The notes: generated by a model not told the origin, from the sequence alone. Counted from the first letter of the stretch, positions 46,072-55,619 are shown. The stretch is DNA of 64,000 nucleotides from Pseudomonadota bacterium (GCA_020053735.1 JAGVMP010000011.1:248001-312000), one strand, 5' to 3'. Program-made: numbers and translations.

Positions 46072-46363
46072 GCACTTTGTAAGGTTTTCTCTTTATAAGA
46101 CAAAGACTTAGCGCATTTTTGTATAAAAAACAATAATCATAAAAATCAATTACTTATTAAATTAAGTGAATGTGAAATATTAGTAATGTTGATTATGTGA
46201 TTGAATTGCATGATTGGCGTGGAATTAAGTATAAAACGATGAACTTGATACAAAGCCCGCAAGGGCATAAGTAAAGAATCATCCAAGAAACTGGAACAAC
46301 AACCGCAAGTGTTGTCCCCACAGAATATACCGGCTAAAGCTGGTTATTCATGCGTGAAAGAGT
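46072..46363. other. Intergenic region between dcw promoter and RNase P RNA
   Basis: About 290 bp without a gene. The half near the dcw promoter is AT-rich. Downstream of the RNase P RNA on the minus strand are three small hairpins in a row: ACCAGC/GCCGGT, ACAAC/GTTGT and GCCC/GGGC followed by TTTGTAT. The last of these may be the rnpB terminator. No open frame of note. Confidence 0.5.
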
Positions 46364-46777
46364 GAAGCTAGCCGATAAGCCGGGTTCTGTCGTGCATTGC
46401 TACACGTAACAGTCATTCATCTAGGCGCACAATTACTCATGCGCTCAAGCAACCTACCCGCTGACAGCGCGAGCCACGCCTATTGCCAGCCTATTTGGTC
46501 TTGCTGCAGATGGAGGTTACCGCGTTTCACCCGTTTCGACGCAAGCTCGCTAAAAAGCGTGCTCACAGGTCGAACCGACTCGTCTCTGTGGCCCTATTCC
46601 TCGCCTTGGCCTTTAGTTTTACAACTAAAAGTTGCTGCGTACGGCCGTTAGCCGTCATCTCGCTCTGTGCAGCCCGGACTTTCCTCCCTCACATAAGGAG
46701 ACCGCAAGGGTCTTCCCCAATTTGCTATGCCAGAAAACTGGCAAGCAAAGTGTGACGGCGACTGTCTAGCTAGCTTC
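46364..46777 (-). ncRNA. rnpB: RNase P RNA, bacterial type A
   Basis: The catalytic RNA that trims tRNA 5' leaders. On the minus strand it contains the diagnostic GGGAGGAAAGTCCGGGCT near the 5' side, AGACAGTCGCCGTC at the 5' end, and AGACAGAACCCGGCTTATCGG at the 3' end. The ends are defined by the P1 helix GAAGCTAGC (46769-46777) pairing with GCTAGCTTC (46364-46372). The length of about 414 nt is typical. Open frames on the plus strand within it are not genes. A TAAAAT hexamer just upstream (about 46785-46790) could be its -10 box. Confidence 0.95.
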
Positions 46778-46856
46778 GGTGCTATTTTAACACAGATAAA
46801 AAGCGGGGCTTTAATGCGTACAGAATGGCTGATACACTTACATCATGAAAACTAAG

Positions 46857-47602
46857 ACGATGCTGACCCCTTTAGTTTCAAATAGGATGTCTACTTTACG
46901 ATAGGAGGCTGTTGTTTTGGCAAGATTGATGGCGAATAAAGAATTCAGAGAGAAACAATTTAATTGTCGTTACGATGCTCATATCGCTGAAATTAACGAG
47001 TATGTAGATTCGCTAAGAGAAAATTCTTCTAGAGGTTGGGCCCCATATGTCGCGCCGCTATATGGTGGGGTGAATGCTAGGCTTTTGTCAGTTCTACGGG
47101 ACCCTGGGCCGAAGACGCAGGATGAAGTCGGTAGTGGATTTATTTGCATGGAGAATGATGACCAAACGGCTGAGGCATTATATAGTTACTATAAAGTAGC
47201 TGGAATAGCTTCTCGCGACATAATGCCTTGGAATGCATATCCGTGGTACATAAACAAAAAGCCATTATCGTCACAACTAAAAGCTGGCGCGGAAACAATT
47301 GCACAATTGTTGGCACTCTTGAAACATGTCCAGGTTGTGATGTTGCATGGGAATGAGGCACATAGAGCTTGGAACTACTTGCCTGAACTTTCAAAGCAGT
47401 TGGTTATAACTCGAAACATTGAAGTAATAAAAACATTCCACCCTAGTCGCATGGCCTTCATTCACAGGGATCCAAATATTGTCGCTGCTAGGAGGCAGCA
47501 TGTTATTGATGCGTTTCATAAGGCCGCATCCATCCTTAAATCGCGATGGTCCTAATAATTAAAGGGGTCTAATAAGTAAAGAATTAAAGGGGTCAGCATC
47601 GT
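46857..47602. mobile_element. One-gene cassette bounded by 21-bp inverted repeats
   Basis: ACGATGCTGACCCCTTTAGTT (46857-46877) is matched in reverse complement by 47582-47602 at 20 of 21 bases. Between them is a single gene (46917-47555) with short flanks. The right side has an extra partial repeat, AATTAAAGGGGTC, at 47558-47570, before the full copy. No transposase is inside, so any movement would need a helper. It lies between rnpB and copy B of the structured repeat. Confidence 0.6.
46917..47555 (+). CDS. Uracil-DNA glycosylase superfamily-like protein
   Basis: 212 residues. The pattern fits the UDG fold: VLRDPGPKT (59-67) in place of the water-activating loop, MENDD (78-82), MPWNAYPW (103-110), a strand-loop VVMLHGNEAHRAW (140-152), and IKTFHPSRMA (171-180) as the HPS minor-groove motif. 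UDG-fold enzymes remove uracil or other bases from DNA, and some act in defence. Activity is not certain because key residues differ from classical UDGs. The TTG at 46917 is chosen: GGAGG lies eight bases upstream, while the first ATG (46929) is too far from it. The gene is the only cargo of the inverted-repeat cassette. Confidence 0.65.
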   Translation: MARLMANKEFREKQFNCRYDAHIAEINEYVDSLRENSSRGWAPYVAPLYGGVNARLLSVLRDPGPKTQDEVGSGFICMENDDQTAEALYSYYKVAGIASRDIMPWNAYPWYINKKPLSSQLKAGAETIAQLLALLKHVQVVMLHGNEAHRAWNYLPELSKQLVITRNIEVIKTFHPSRMAFIHRDPNIVAARRQHVIDAFHKAASILKSRWS

Positions 47603-47672
47603 AATTATTTTTGATTCCAACTGGATTCCCGCTTTAGCGAGAATGATGGTGGAGCTTAGCGGGTTTTCTTTC

Positions 47673-47914
47673 CCCCTTGCCGCGCCTTTGGCTTGAGCCT
47701 CTGATGGTAGGCGGCGAGGACTGTTTGAGCAAAGCGAGTTCCGCAGCCGCCACCCAGATGCGGCGCTAAGACCGAAGGATAAAGCGGCAGCGGGGTAGCC
47801 TTTTCTTTCCCCTATTTCTTTTGGCTAAGCAAAAGAAATAGGGTCGCTAGTCGCGCGAAAGCGACGGTTTTGATTTGAATTCAAAATGGATTCCCACCTA
47901 CGCGGGAATGACGA
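47673..47914. repeat. Composite structured repeat, copy B
   Basis: Same order as copy A: CCCTTGCCGCGCC ... GATGGTAGGCGGCGAGGACTGT ... GTTCCGCAGCCGCCACCCAG, then GCGGCGCTAAGACCGAAGGAT ... GCGGCAGCGGGG. Then come hairpin CCCTATTTCTTTTG/CAAAAGAAATAGGG, hairpin GTCGC/GCGAC and terminal hairpin TTCCC/GGGAA. It lacks the ~70-base insertion of copy A. A further GGATTCCCGCTTTAGCGAGAATGA-type hairpin sits before it (about 47622-47646). Together they fill the 47603-47927 gap before pyrC, which holds no gene. Confidence 0.8.
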
Positions 47915-47927
47915 AGCAAAAATTAGT

Positions 47928-48962
47928 TCAGAGTAACTTCCAGTGTATTAGTTGACCTGCTCTTAGCGGCACCAGGCTATCATCTCCTAGGGGGAGTTCA
48001 TTCGGCACCAGCCAACTGGTTTTTTCTAAGGTTATTTTATCTTTATTTCGCGGCAATCCGTAGAAATCTGCACCATAAAAACTGGCAAAAGCTTCAAGTT
48101 TATCGAGTGCATTGGCAGCCTCAAAAACTTCAGCATATAACTCTATCGCCGCATGTGCGGTATACATGCCTGCACAACCACAAGCCGCTTCTTTAGCGTG
48201 TTTAGCGTGCGGCGCACTATCCGTACCTAAGAAAAACTTACTATTTGCTGAGGTCGCGGCTTTCACCAAAGCTAGGCGGTGTTCCTCACGTTTTAAAATC
48301 GGCAAGCAATAATGATGTGGCTGAATGCCGCCTTTAAACATATCGTTGCGATTCATCAATAAATGGTGCGCAGTAATGGTCGCAGCAACATTGCTCGGTG
48401 CACTTGTCACAAACTCTGCCGCATCTTTGGTGGTGATGTGCTCAAACACTACTTTCAAATTTGGATACTGCTTTAGCAAAGGTGTCATATGGCGGTCGAT
48501 GAAAACGCGCTCACGATCAAACACATCCACATTACTATCAGTGACTTCTGCATGCACCAACAACGGCAAGCCCACGTCCTGCATGGTTTCTAGCGCCGCG
48601 CTGCATTTAGCCAAATCACTCACGCCAGAATCACTGTTAGTGGTGGCGCCTGCAGGGTAAAGCTTAACGCCGTGAATAAACCCACTGGCTTTGGCTTTAT
48701 TGATTTCATCCGCAGTTGTGTTATCGGTTAAATACAACGTCATCAGCGGTTCGAAATTCAACTCTTTTGGCAATGCCGCTAAAATACGCGCACAATACTC
48801 ACCCGCCAACGCCGCCGTTGTGACTGGCGGGCGTAAATTCGGCATCACAATGGCGCGGGCAAATTGCCGCGCAGTATCAGGCAGCACGGCCTTCAAAGCT
48901 GCACCATCCCTTAAGTGAAGATGCCAATCATCCGGGCGAGTTAACGTAAGTTTTGTTGTCAT
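47928..48962 (-). CDS. pyrC: Dihydroorotase
   Basis: 344 residues, class II (E. coli type). It closes the dihydroorotate ring in pyrimidine synthesis. Motifs seen: [12 protein letters not shown] (zinc-binding HxH), [24 protein letters not shown] (carboxylated lysine region), [23 protein letters not shown] and [13 protein letters not shown]. Its start overlaps the rsmI 3' end by 35 bp; the conserved N-terminus makes this overlap real. Copy B of the structured repeat lies just beyond its stop. Confidence 0.96.
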   Translation of the reverse strand: MTTKLTLTRPDDWHLHLRDGAALKAVLPDTARQFARAIVMPNLRPPVTTAALAGEYCARILAALPKELNFEPLMTLYLTDNTTADEINKAKASGFIHGVKLYPAGATTNSDSGVSDLAKCSAALETMQDVGLPLLVHAEVTDSNVDVFDRERVFIDRHMTPLLKQYPNLKVVFEHITTKDAAEFVTSAPSNVAATITAHHLLMNRNDMFKGGIQPHHYCLPILKREEHRLALVKAATSANSKFFLGTDSAPHAKHAKEAACGCAGMYTAHAAIELYAEVFEAANALDKLEAFASFYGADFYGLPRNKDKITLEKTSWLVPNELPLGDDSLVPLRAGQLIHWKLL

Positions 48963-49839
48963 GTTTAGTATCTTGTTTTAATCTCAAGGCAAATTCGTAT
49001 AAATCATTTTTCTTTAAATTGGTAATTTCAGTTGCCAGCGCCACCGCTTGTTTTAAAGGCAGCTCTGCCAATAGGCATTTTAGTACGCGTTGCGCTTCTT
49101 CGCTTATTTCCTGTACCACCTTCACTGGCGCAGCTTCGACCAGCAATACAAACTCACCGCGCTGTTGATTAGAGTCGGCCTGCAGCCAAGCACTGGCGAG
49201 GTCTGCAGGGCAGGTATAAATCGTCTCAAAAGTCTTGGTGAGCTCACGCGCAAAGGTAATCTGCCTATCTTCACCCAGCACTTTCGCGATGTCTTCAATG
49301 CATTCAATAATTCTATGTGGCGCTTCGTAAAAAACCAAGGTCACACTTTGTGACTTTAACTGCTCTAAAATTTTGCGCCTTGCTGCGCCACTTGCGGGCA
49401 AAAAGCCATGGAAATAAAAACCATTCTGCGTAATACCGCTGGCAGACAAAGCCGTGACTAGCGCACTTACGCCAGGAATTGGCACAACTTGAATACCAGC
49501 TTTGCGCACAACATTCACTACCATTGCGCCTGGGTCGCTCACCGCGGGTGTACCAGCATCGGTCACCAGCGCAATATTTTCACCATTTTTAAGTTGCAGC
49601 AGCAATTTTTCAGCTGACTGCAGCTCATTATGCTCATGCACGGCAATAAGCTTTTTGCTAATGCCAAAATGCGATAACAAGCCTGAAGTGTGGCGTGTAT
49701 CCTCGGCAGCAATGGCATCCACGCTTTTTAAAATTTCTAACGCGCGCAAGGTAATATCACCCAGATTCCCAATTGGCGTAGCCACCACATATAATGTACC
49801 TTGAATTTTGTTTAGGTCATTTTTTTTTAAAACGGTCAT
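48928..49839 (-). CDS. rsmI: 16S rRNA (cytidine1402-2'-O)-methyltransferase
   Basis: 303 residues of the tetrapyrrole-methylase-like SAM fold. Motifs seen: [54 protein letters not shown] and [16 protein letters not shown]. It methylates the ribose of C1402, complementing rsmH in the same window. It is divergent from yraN with 34 bp between starts, which is the usual arrangement. The 3' end runs 35 bp into pyrC. Confidence 0.95.
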   Translation of the reverse strand: MTVLKKNDLNKIQGTLYVVATPIGNLGDITLRALEILKSVDAIAAEDTRHTSGLLSHFGISKKLIAVHEHNELQSAEKLLLQLKNGENIALVTDAGTPAVSDPGAMVVNVVRKAGIQVVPIPGVSALVTALSASGITQNGFYFHGFLPASGAARRKILEQLKSQSVTLVFYEAPHRIIECIEDIAKVLGEDRQITFARELTKTFETIYTCPADLASAWLQADSNQQRGEFVLLVEAAPVKVVQEISEEAQRVLKCLLAELPLKQAVALATEITNLKKNDLYEFALRLKQDTKHDNKTYVNSPG

Positions 49840-49873
49840 TATTAAATTTTAAGCCAAAGCGACACTATCTCCT

Positions 49874-50254
49874 ATGAAAATGAATGAAAATAATGCGGGC
49901 TTAGAGGCAGAAAAATTAGCCGCAACTTTCTTGATGAGCCATGGACTTAAGTTGGTGATGCAAAATTACCACTGCCGCTTTGGTGAAATTGATTTAATTA
50001 TGCAAGATGCTAAAACCCTTGTATTTATTGAGGTTAAACTAAGAACTAGCAGCCAATTTGGTGGCGCTGCAGCTAGTATTACGCCACAAAAACAGCAAAA
50101 ATTAATTCTCACTGCTCAGCATTACTTACAAACCCATAACCAAAAAAAGGCCGAGCCAGCCTGCCGCTTTGACGCGATTTTAATGAGTCGTAAAGATTTG
50201 AAACCCACGGACTTGCAACACATTGAATGGATTCGTAATGCTTTTGAAACATAA
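49874..50254 (+). CDS. yraN: UPF0102 family protein (YraN)
   Basis: 126 residues. The nuclease-like UPF0102 fold is seen in GLEAEKLAATFLMSHGLKLV and FGEIDLIMQDAKTLVFIEVK, with the E..D..ExK pattern of restriction-type nucleases. The true function is not settled. Position next to rsmI and followed by a BON lipoprotein is the standard rsmI-yraN-(diaA)-dolP neighbourhood, here without diaA. ATGs at codons 1 and 3 are both possible starts. Confidence 0.9.
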   Translation: MKMNENNAGLEAEKLAATFLMSHGLKLVMQNYHCRFGEIDLIMQDAKTLVFIEVKLRTSSQFGGAAASITPQKQQKLILTAQHYLQTHNQKKAEPACRFDAILMSRKDLKPTDLQHIEWIRNAFET

Positions 50255-50328
50255 TTGGCGTATCATTTTTTAAAATTCGAATATTTGTTTTCACTCATAG
50301 TATTTATATTATGCAAAAGGAGCCTTTA

Positions 50329-50898
50329 ATGCATGTAGCGTACAAACTTGTTGTTGCGACTATTTTATCCTCTCAATTAGTAGCCTGTGTACCTGCGGTA
50401 GTGGGCGGTGCAGCGGCTGGTGGTGCCATCGCGGCAGATAGGCGCACTTCTGGTTTTTATGTAGAAGATGAAAATATTGAACTTAAGGCGGTTAAGTATG
50501 TGGAAACGACACTGGGTGAGAATACCCATATTAACGTGACCAGTTATAACCGCAATGTACTGCTGACTGGCGAAGCACCTGACGATGCGACTAAGGCTAA
50601 TGCTGAAGCTTTTGTGAAAAGCATTGAGCATGTACGTACCATCACCAACGAAATTACGGTTGGCCCAAAAACCGACCTTGGTTCACGCAGCAACGATACT
50701 TACCTCACCTCTAAAGTGAAAGCAAAATTTGTGACAGAAAACCAGTTTCCTGCCAACTACGTCAAAGTGGTCACCGAAAACAGCGTAGTTTATTTAATGG
50801 GTATCGTGACCAAAGCTGAAGCCGATGCTGCAGTGGCCATTGCTAGCAACACCGATGGCGTAAGCAAGGTGGTTAAAGTATTTGAATACATGAATTAA
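50329..50898 (+). CDS. BON-domain outer-membrane lipoprotein (DolP/YraP-like)
   Basis: 189 residues from the ATG at 50329, chosen because AAAGGAG ends seven bases upstream and the lipoprotein signal starts there; an ATG at 50311 lies upstream of that site. The lipobox is LVAC, with Cys as the lipidation site. Two BON domains follow (AVKYVETTLGENTHINVTSY and SKVKAKFVTENQFPANYVKV). DolP-type proteins bind anionic phospholipids and support outer-membrane integrity. It follows yraN after 74 bp on the same strand, as in many proteobacteria. Confidence 0.88.
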   Translation: MHVAYKLVVATILSSQLVACVPAVVGGAAAGGAIAADRRTSGFYVEDENIELKAVKYVETTLGENTHINVTSYNRNVLLTGEAPDDATKANAEAFVKSIEHVRTITNEITVGPKTDLGSRSNDTYLTSKVKAKFVTENQFPANYVKVVTENSVVYLMGIVTKAEADAAVAIASNTDGVSKVVKVFEYMN

Positions 50899-50920
50899 AC
50901 ACTAAGTGAATATTGAAAAG

Positions 50921-51256
50921 ATGACCCAAAAAAAAGAAGCCAATATAATATCAACTGGCAAAACCGTAGAAATATTTGTACAAGGCCTTACCAAGGAAGG
51001 TAAGCAGTTTCGCCCCAGTGATTGGGTCGACCGGATGTGCAGCAGTTTTGCCACCTTTGGTGAAAACCGCAAATTACGTTACTCGCCTTACCTACGACCA
51101 GAAATGTTAAATGGTGTGCGCTGCCTTGCAGTGGACATGAAACTGAAAGACGTGAACCCAGAAGGCTTTGAGCATGTCATTCAGTTTGCAGACGAAAATC
51201 AGCTAAATATTCTGGATGAGGCAGGCAATAGTATTGAGGTGTCGTTAAATAGCTAA
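50921..51256 (+). CDS. DUF3579 protein
   Basis: 111 residues from the ATG at 50921 (MTQKKEANIISTGKTVEIFV); a GTG at 50906 is possible. Core sequence VQGLTKEGKQFRPSDWVDRM and FGENRKLRYSPYLRP is the DUF3579 pattern found mainly in betaproteobacteria. Function unknown; the protein is cytoplasmic with no membrane segment. It begins just after the BON lipoprotein gene and converges with the TlpA-like gene 12 bp later. Confidence 0.8.
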   Translation: MTQKKEANIISTGKTVEIFVQGLTKEGKQFRPSDWVDRMCSSFATFGENRKLRYSPYLRPEMLNGVRCLAVDMKLKDVNPEGFEHVIQFADENQLNILDEAGNSIEVSLNS

Positions 51257-51268
51257 CTAAATGGCCAA

Positions 51269-51760
51269 TTATTTGGCCATGATGCTTTCAAGATATTGTT
51301 TGGTGACTTTGCCACGCTTGGTTTTAACCAGCTTACCTAACGGGTTATAAATATAAGTAGTGGGCAACACTTCCGCACTTCCAATCTGCTTAATCGTATC
51401 ATCATCCCCGAGCACAATCGGGTATGACATCAGCATGTCATCCACATATTCGGCCACTTCACCCGCACTTTCAAAATCAAACGCAACGCCAAACATCATC
51501 ACATCTTTATTTTTTCGACTATCGTATAGAGCAACTAGATCTGGCACTTCTTCCAGACACGGCGGGCACCAAGTCGCCCAGTAGTTAACAATGACCCACT
51601 TGCCTTTGTATTGCGACAGCCTGTGCACTTTGCCAACAGTGTCTTTTAGTACAAAATTTTGAAATTCATGACTTTTAGCCGCATCGGTTGCTGCCATCGT
51701 ATTGACATGTAGACCGAGTAGTATCAAAAATACAAAAAATAGTGATTTATTACGCAACAT
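51269..51760 (-). CDS. TlpA-like periplasmic thioredoxin
   Basis: 163 residues from the ATG at 51760, where a signal peptide begins (MLRNKSLFFVFLILLGLHVN). A GTG at 51817 would add 19 residues that spoil the signal. The redox motif is YWATWCPPCLEEVP, followed by cis-proline VLPTTYIYNPLGKLV. Such proteins reduce disulfides in the periplasm, often for cytochrome c maturation; no cyt c genes lie nearby, so the partner is unknown. Confidence 0.88.
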   Translation of the reverse strand: MLRNKSLFFVFLILLGLHVNTMAATDAAKSHEFQNFVLKDTVGKVHRLSQYKGKWVIVNYWATWCPPCLEEVPDLVALYDSRKNKDVMMFGVAFDFESAGEVAEYVDDMLMSYPIVLGDDDTIKQIGSAEVLPTTYIYNPLGKLVKTKRGKVTKQYLESIMAK

Positions 51761-51847
51761 AAGGCTATTTACCAGTTTAAAGATGTGCAAAAAAGTGACA
51801 AAAATATAATTACGCACTAATATAAAACATTCTAAGGGGAGTATGCA

Positions 51848-53386
51848 TTGCCGATAAGCCTAAAACTGCCAAGTTTGGATAATAACCCAATTTTGCTGGC
51901 AGAAACACGCACGCACAAAATTGCTGAATTTATTCAGAAGCTCCCTTTTAGCGACCCAATTACTGCCGCCACCGACTTGATTGATGAACTGCAAATTCTC
52001 AACAGCCAAAAAGTGGCATTCACCAATCGCTTCAACGCCCTAGAACAATACAGGCCTACGGCCATTCAAATTTATCAAGATTTGCTACCAAATTTTAACA
52101 GTGCAAGCCTGCCACTTACAAAAAATGAGCAGGTATTTGCAGACACCGCGGTGCAACTGTGGCAAGAATTTGCTTATGGTTATAAATTTGCCTTGATTGA
52201 TTTGCAAAACAAAATTTTAAACATCAATAACAGCAAAAGCACTGCCCAAGTGGTGCATCGGGCCATTCATGCGTTTAAGGAAATCGCTCTTGTACATCAT
52301 CTTACCTATCGGGCGCCATCTACAAGCCTATGGGCAGAACTACATCAGCTTTACTACTGCGCACTGCAACAACGTGCCGAAAAATTAGCGGTGACAGACC
52401 AACTTGCTGCAAACAACGTTAGTTCTGTAGATTTGGTATATACGCAAATGTTGTTGATGGCCTTAGCCGATCCACAACACCTTGCAAACACAGATATTTT
52501 AAAAACCGATACTTACCTTTCTAATGTGGCTGAACATGCAGAGCTTAGACCGCTAGGCCTCATTGACAATTCTGCTGGGGTGTTTTTGGTAAAACTGGAT
52601 AGTGACAAACCGCCTGTGCCGTTTGTTAAAAATAAAGAAGTGCCAAACGGCGAAACGGATATTTTACTCGTCACCGTGAATTTAGCGCGGCAAATTCATC
52701 AGCATTTAACCCTGCTGCAAGAGGGCATACTACCTAACGACGGCTATTTGCCAAACTATGCGATTGAAAATCATTATGCGGATTTACTATCGCGCTTGAT
52801 GAAAAATTTTGGTAAAGCGTCTCATCGCGTATTCACTAGAACCAAAAAAAGCGACGGTGTTGAGCTTGGTGTTGGTTTAATGGTTGCGCATCATTTAATT
52901 AATGAGGGCAATGAACATTTGAATGTGACCAATAGCGTCGTGACCATTAAACCCTCACGCTGGCAAGTGCTAAATGTAAGTGCTGGTGGCTATGCCTTGC
53001 GAAAATTCAGCACGTCACAGGCATCAGTACATATTGGTGATGTAGTTGCCGTAAAAAATAGTAAAAATAAATTATGGGAACTGGCTGTCTTACGTTGGGC
53101 AAATTTAACTCAGCTAAACCAATTGGATGTTGGCTTAGAGCTTATTTCGCCCAGTGTCACAGCAATTACTGCTCGGTTTATCAACAGCGCGATTGAAGGC
53201 GAGGCTTTATTGTTGCCAGAAATTAGCGGCTTAAAACAAGCAGCTAGCGTGCTGATGGCGCGCGGTTTTTGCAAACCGGACGATATCTTAAAACTGGAAC
53301 TCCCCAATAAAATCAGTAAAATACAAATAGGGAAGCTGGTGGAGCGTACGAACAGGTTTGAGCGGTTTCAATTCAGCTTGATATAA
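51848..53386 (+). CDS. Conserved hypothetical protein, possible PilZ-like C-terminus
   Basis: 512 residues. It begins with TTG at 51848, six bases after AAGGGGAG; an out-of-frame ATG at 51843 ends after four codons. The N-terminal two-thirds are helical with no membrane segment. The C-terminal part (about 345-510), with WQVLNVSAGGYALRKF, GDVVAVKNSKNKLWELAVLR and NQLDVGLELISP, looks like a small beta-barrel of the PilZ kind. The usual RxxxR of c-di-GMP binding is not obvious. I do not recognise the family with certainty and assign no function. It is monocistronic, divergent from the TlpA-like gene. Confidence 0.6.
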   Translation: MPISLKLPSLDNNPILLAETRTHKIAEFIQKLPFSDPITAATDLIDELQILNSQKVAFTNRFNALEQYRPTAIQIYQDLLPNFNSASLPLTKNEQVFADTAVQLWQEFAYGYKFALIDLQNKILNINNSKSTAQVVHRAIHAFKEIALVHHLTYRAPSTSLWAELHQLYYCALQQRAEKLAVTDQLAANNVSSVDLVYTQMLLMALADPQHLANTDILKTDTYLSNVAEHAELRPLGLIDNSAGVFLVKLDSDKPPVPFVKNKEVPNGETDILLVTVNLARQIHQHLTLLQEGILPNDGYLPNYAIENHYADLLSRLMKNFGKASHRVFTRTKKSDGVELGVGLMVAHHLINEGNEHLNVTNSVVTIKPSRWQVLNVSAGGYALRKFSTSQASVHIGDVVAVKNSKNKLWELAVLRWANLTQLNQLDVGLELISPSVTAITARFINSAIEGEALLLPEISGLKQAASVLMARGFCKPDDILKLELPNKISKIQIGKLVERTNRFERFQFSLI

Positions 53387-53412
53387 AGCAATTGATATTG
53401 TTATACTATTAA

Positions 53413-53443
53413 TTACAGGGCTCTTGTATTTACAGGGCTCTTG
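53413..53443. repeat. Short tandem repeat upstream of trxA
   Basis: TTACAGGGCTCTTG occurs at 53413-53426 and again at 53430-53443, a 17-bp step. It lies in the 217-bp gap between the 512-residue protein and trxA. No clear hairpin or promoter can be tied to it. Confidence 0.5.
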
Positions 53444-53603
53444 ATTTTCTCTTAGATATCTCAATTTTAAAATAACAACAATGAGTTGGCTTTACTAAAT
53501 ATATTTTTATCTGTCTTATTGCTTAATACTTAACCAAACCTTTCTAAATTAGCTAGGCCTTTGCCAGCAACTCATTACACACATTACAATAATCGAGGTC
53601 ACC

Positions 53604-53930
53604 ATGAACGAACATATCACCCATCTAAGCGATGCCGCTTTCGAGCAAGAGGTATTGCAATCACAACTGCCAGTATTGGTAGATTATTGGGCAGAGTGGT
53701 GCGGACCGTGCAAAATGATTGCGCCAATTTTGGATGATATCTCTAAAGAATATGCTGGTCGTTTAAAAGTAGCTAAGCTCAATATTGATGATAACCAACA
53801 AACGCCACCCAAATATGGCATTCGTGGCATTCCAACTTTAATGTTGTTTAAAAATGGCAATGTAGAAGCGACCAAAGTAGGCGCATTATCTAAATCACAA
53901 TTAACGGCGTTTATTGACAGTAATATTTAA
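53604..53930 (+). CDS. trxA: Thioredoxin 1
   Basis: 108 residues with the classical [13 protein letters not shown] active site and the cis-proline [14 protein letters not shown]. It is the general cytoplasmic disulfide reductant, and in E. coli trxA stands next to rho, as here. ATCGAGGTCACC precedes the ATG. A terminator follows at 53936-53965, so rho is likely transcribed from its own promoter as well. Confidence 0.96.
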   Translation: MNEHITHLSDAAFEQEVLQSQLPVLVDYWAEWCGPCKMIAPILDDISKEYAGRLKVAKLNIDDNQQTPPKYGIRGIPTLMLFKNGNVEATKVGALSKSQLTAFIDSNI

Positions 53931-53935
53931 TTCCT

Positions 53936-53965
53936 AGTCGGCCACCTAGTATGGCTGACTTTTTT
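53936..53965 (+). terminator. Rho-independent terminator after trxA
   Basis: Stem AGTCGGCCA/TGGCTGACT with one G-T pair and a 7-nt loop, followed by TTTTTG on the plus strand. It starts six bases after the trxA stop. Confidence 0.8.
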
Positions 53966-54033
53966 GTTAATCTTTCCTTGTAGTTCTTAACTTTACTTTT
54001 CCTTATTCACATTCCCATCTAGCGAGTCATCAC

Positions 54034-55293
54034 ATGCGTCTATCCGATCTTAAACATCTTCCCGTGACCGAACTGGTCGACATGGCCATTGCCGATGAAA
54101 TTGAAAATGCGAGCCGTATGCGCAAGCAAGATCTTATTTTTGCTATTCTCAAGCACAAAGCAAAAAAGGGGGACAGTATTTTTGGTGATGGCACGCTAGA
54201 AGTGTTGCAAGACGGTTTTGGTTTCTTGCGCTCGCCAGACACTTCGTACTTAGCAGGCACAGATGATATTTATGTATCGCCATCGCAAATTCGCCGTTTT
54301 AATTTACACACTGGCGATAGCATTCAAGGTGAAATTCGCACGCCAAAAGATGGTGAGCGCTATTTTGCGCTCGTAAAAGTAGACATGGTGAATGATGAAG
54401 CACCAGAAAATACCAAGCATAAAATTTTATTCGAGAACTTAACCCCGCTTTTCCCAACCATTCCACTCACGTTAGAGCGCGACATTCGTGGTGAAGAAAA
54501 TATTACTAGCCGTGTCATTGATATGATTGCACCAATTGGTAAAGGCCAGCGTGGTTTGTTAGTCGCCAGCCCCAAAAGTGGTAAAACGGTGATGATGCAG
54601 AATATTGCCCACGCCATTACCGCCAATCATCCAGACTGTATATTAATTGTGCTTCTTATTGATGAACGGCCAGAAGAGGTGACAGAAATGACACGCTCAG
54701 TGAAGGGTGAAGTGGTCGCTTCTACATTCGATGAACCCGCAACTCGCCACGTGCAAGTAGCCGAAATGGTGCTAGAAAAAGCCAAACGTTTAGTTGAACA
54801 TAAAAAAGATGTGGTGATTTTGTTGGATTCGATTACACGCCTAGCCCGCGCATACAACACAGTGATTCCATCTTCAGGCAAAGTACTGACAGGCGGTGTA
54901 GATGCCAACGCACTGCAAAAACCAAAGCGCTTCTTTGGCGCCGCACGCAATATTGAAGAAGGTGGCTCACTCACCATCATCGCCACAGCGCTTGTCGACA
55001 CGGGCTCGCGTATGGATGATGTGATTTACGAGGAATTTAAAGGCACCGGCAATATGGAAATTCACCTTGACCGCCGCATGGCCGAAAAACGCCTCTATCC
55101 AGCCATTAATGTGAATAAATCAGGCACGCGTAAAGAAGAACTGCTCATCGAAAAAGACGTGTTGCAGAAAATTTGGGTATTGCGCAAGCTGCTTTACCCG
55201 ATGGACGATTTAGAAGCGATGGAATTCTTGTTAGATAAAATCAAACAAACCAAAAATAATGCGGACTTTTTTGACAGCATGCGCCGAGGTTAA
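54034..55293 (+). CDS. rho: Transcription termination factor Rho
   Basis: 419 residues, the standard length. The N-terminal domain contains the RNA-binding cold-shock-like part ([20 protein letters not shown], then [16 protein letters not shown]). The ATPase domain has P-loop [18 protein letters not shown], Walker [18 protein letters not shown] and [16 protein letters not shown], and the secondary RNA site around [15 protein letters not shown]. The hexameric helicase ends transcription at rut sites. It lies between trxA and rpmE, an old conserved order. Confidence 0.98.
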   Translation: MRLSDLKHLPVTELVDMAIADEIENASRMRKQDLIFAILKHKAKKGDSIFGDGTLEVLQDGFGFLRSPDTSYLAGTDDIYVSPSQIRRFNLHTGDSIQGEIRTPKDGERYFALVKVDMVNDEAPENTKHKILFENLTPLFPTIPLTLERDIRGEENITSRVIDMIAPIGKGQRGLLVASPKSGKTVMMQNIAHAITANHPDCILIVLLIDERPEEVTEMTRSVKGEVVASTFDEPATRHVQVAEMVLEKAKRLVEHKKDVVILLDSITRLARAYNTVIPSSGKVLTGGVDANALQKPKRFFGAARNIEEGGSLTIIATALVDTGSRMDDVIYEEFKGTGNMEIHLDRRMAEKRLYPAINVNKSGTRKEELLIEKDVLQKIWVLRKLLYPMDDLEAMEFLLDKIKQTKNNADFFDSMRRG

Positions 55294-55364
55294 CCTTGCA
55301 TTTTGTGCATTATTCATTCATAATGCGCGCCTTACTGCAACTGCTTAATATTAGAGAGAAAAGC

Positions 55365-55565
55365 ATGAAAGCTGAAACCCATCCAAATTACCCAGAAATC
55401 AATATTACTTGTAGCTGTGGCAACAAGTTTAAAACACGCTCTACCCATGGCCGCGACATGAGTATTGAGGTGTGTTCACAATGCCATCCGTTTTACACTG
55501 GTAAACAAAAAATATTAGACACGGCTGGTCGTGTGGAGAAATTCAAACAAAAATACGGCATGTAA
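55365..55565 (+). CDS. rpmE: 50S ribosomal protein L31
   Basis: 66 residues from the ATG at 55365 ([20 protein letters not shown]); the frame extends upstream but the extra sequence is not L31. Four cysteines (CSC and CSQC) mark the zinc-binding form, which in many bacteria is replaced by a Cys-free paralogue under zinc limitation. The C-terminal [20 protein letters not shown] is characteristic. It follows rho by 71 bp and ends in a strong terminator. Confidence 0.97.
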   Translation: MKAETHPNYPEINITCSCGNKFKTRSTHGRDMSIEVCSQCHPFYTGKQKILDTAGRVEKFKQKYGM

Positions 55566-55591
55566 TTTACATTTCAATCGTATTAATCGTA

Positions 55592-55619
55592 AAAAAAGGC
55601 AGCTTAGCTGCCTTTTTTT
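55592..55619 (+). terminator. Rho-independent terminator after rpmE
   Basis: Stem (A-tract)GGCAGC/GCTGCC(T-tract) with a 3-nt loop and seven T residues on the plus strand. The A-tract on the other side means it could also act on leftward transcripts. Confidence 0.85.

Noticed and set aside
46397-46755. Two plus-strand reading frames of 84 and 90 codons
   Set aside because: They lie wholly inside the RNase P RNA gene on the other strand; their sequence is explained by the RNA.
46857-47602. A toxin-antitoxin pair in the inverted-repeat cassette
   Set aside because: Only one gene is present, and its motifs fit a UDG fold rather than a toxin.
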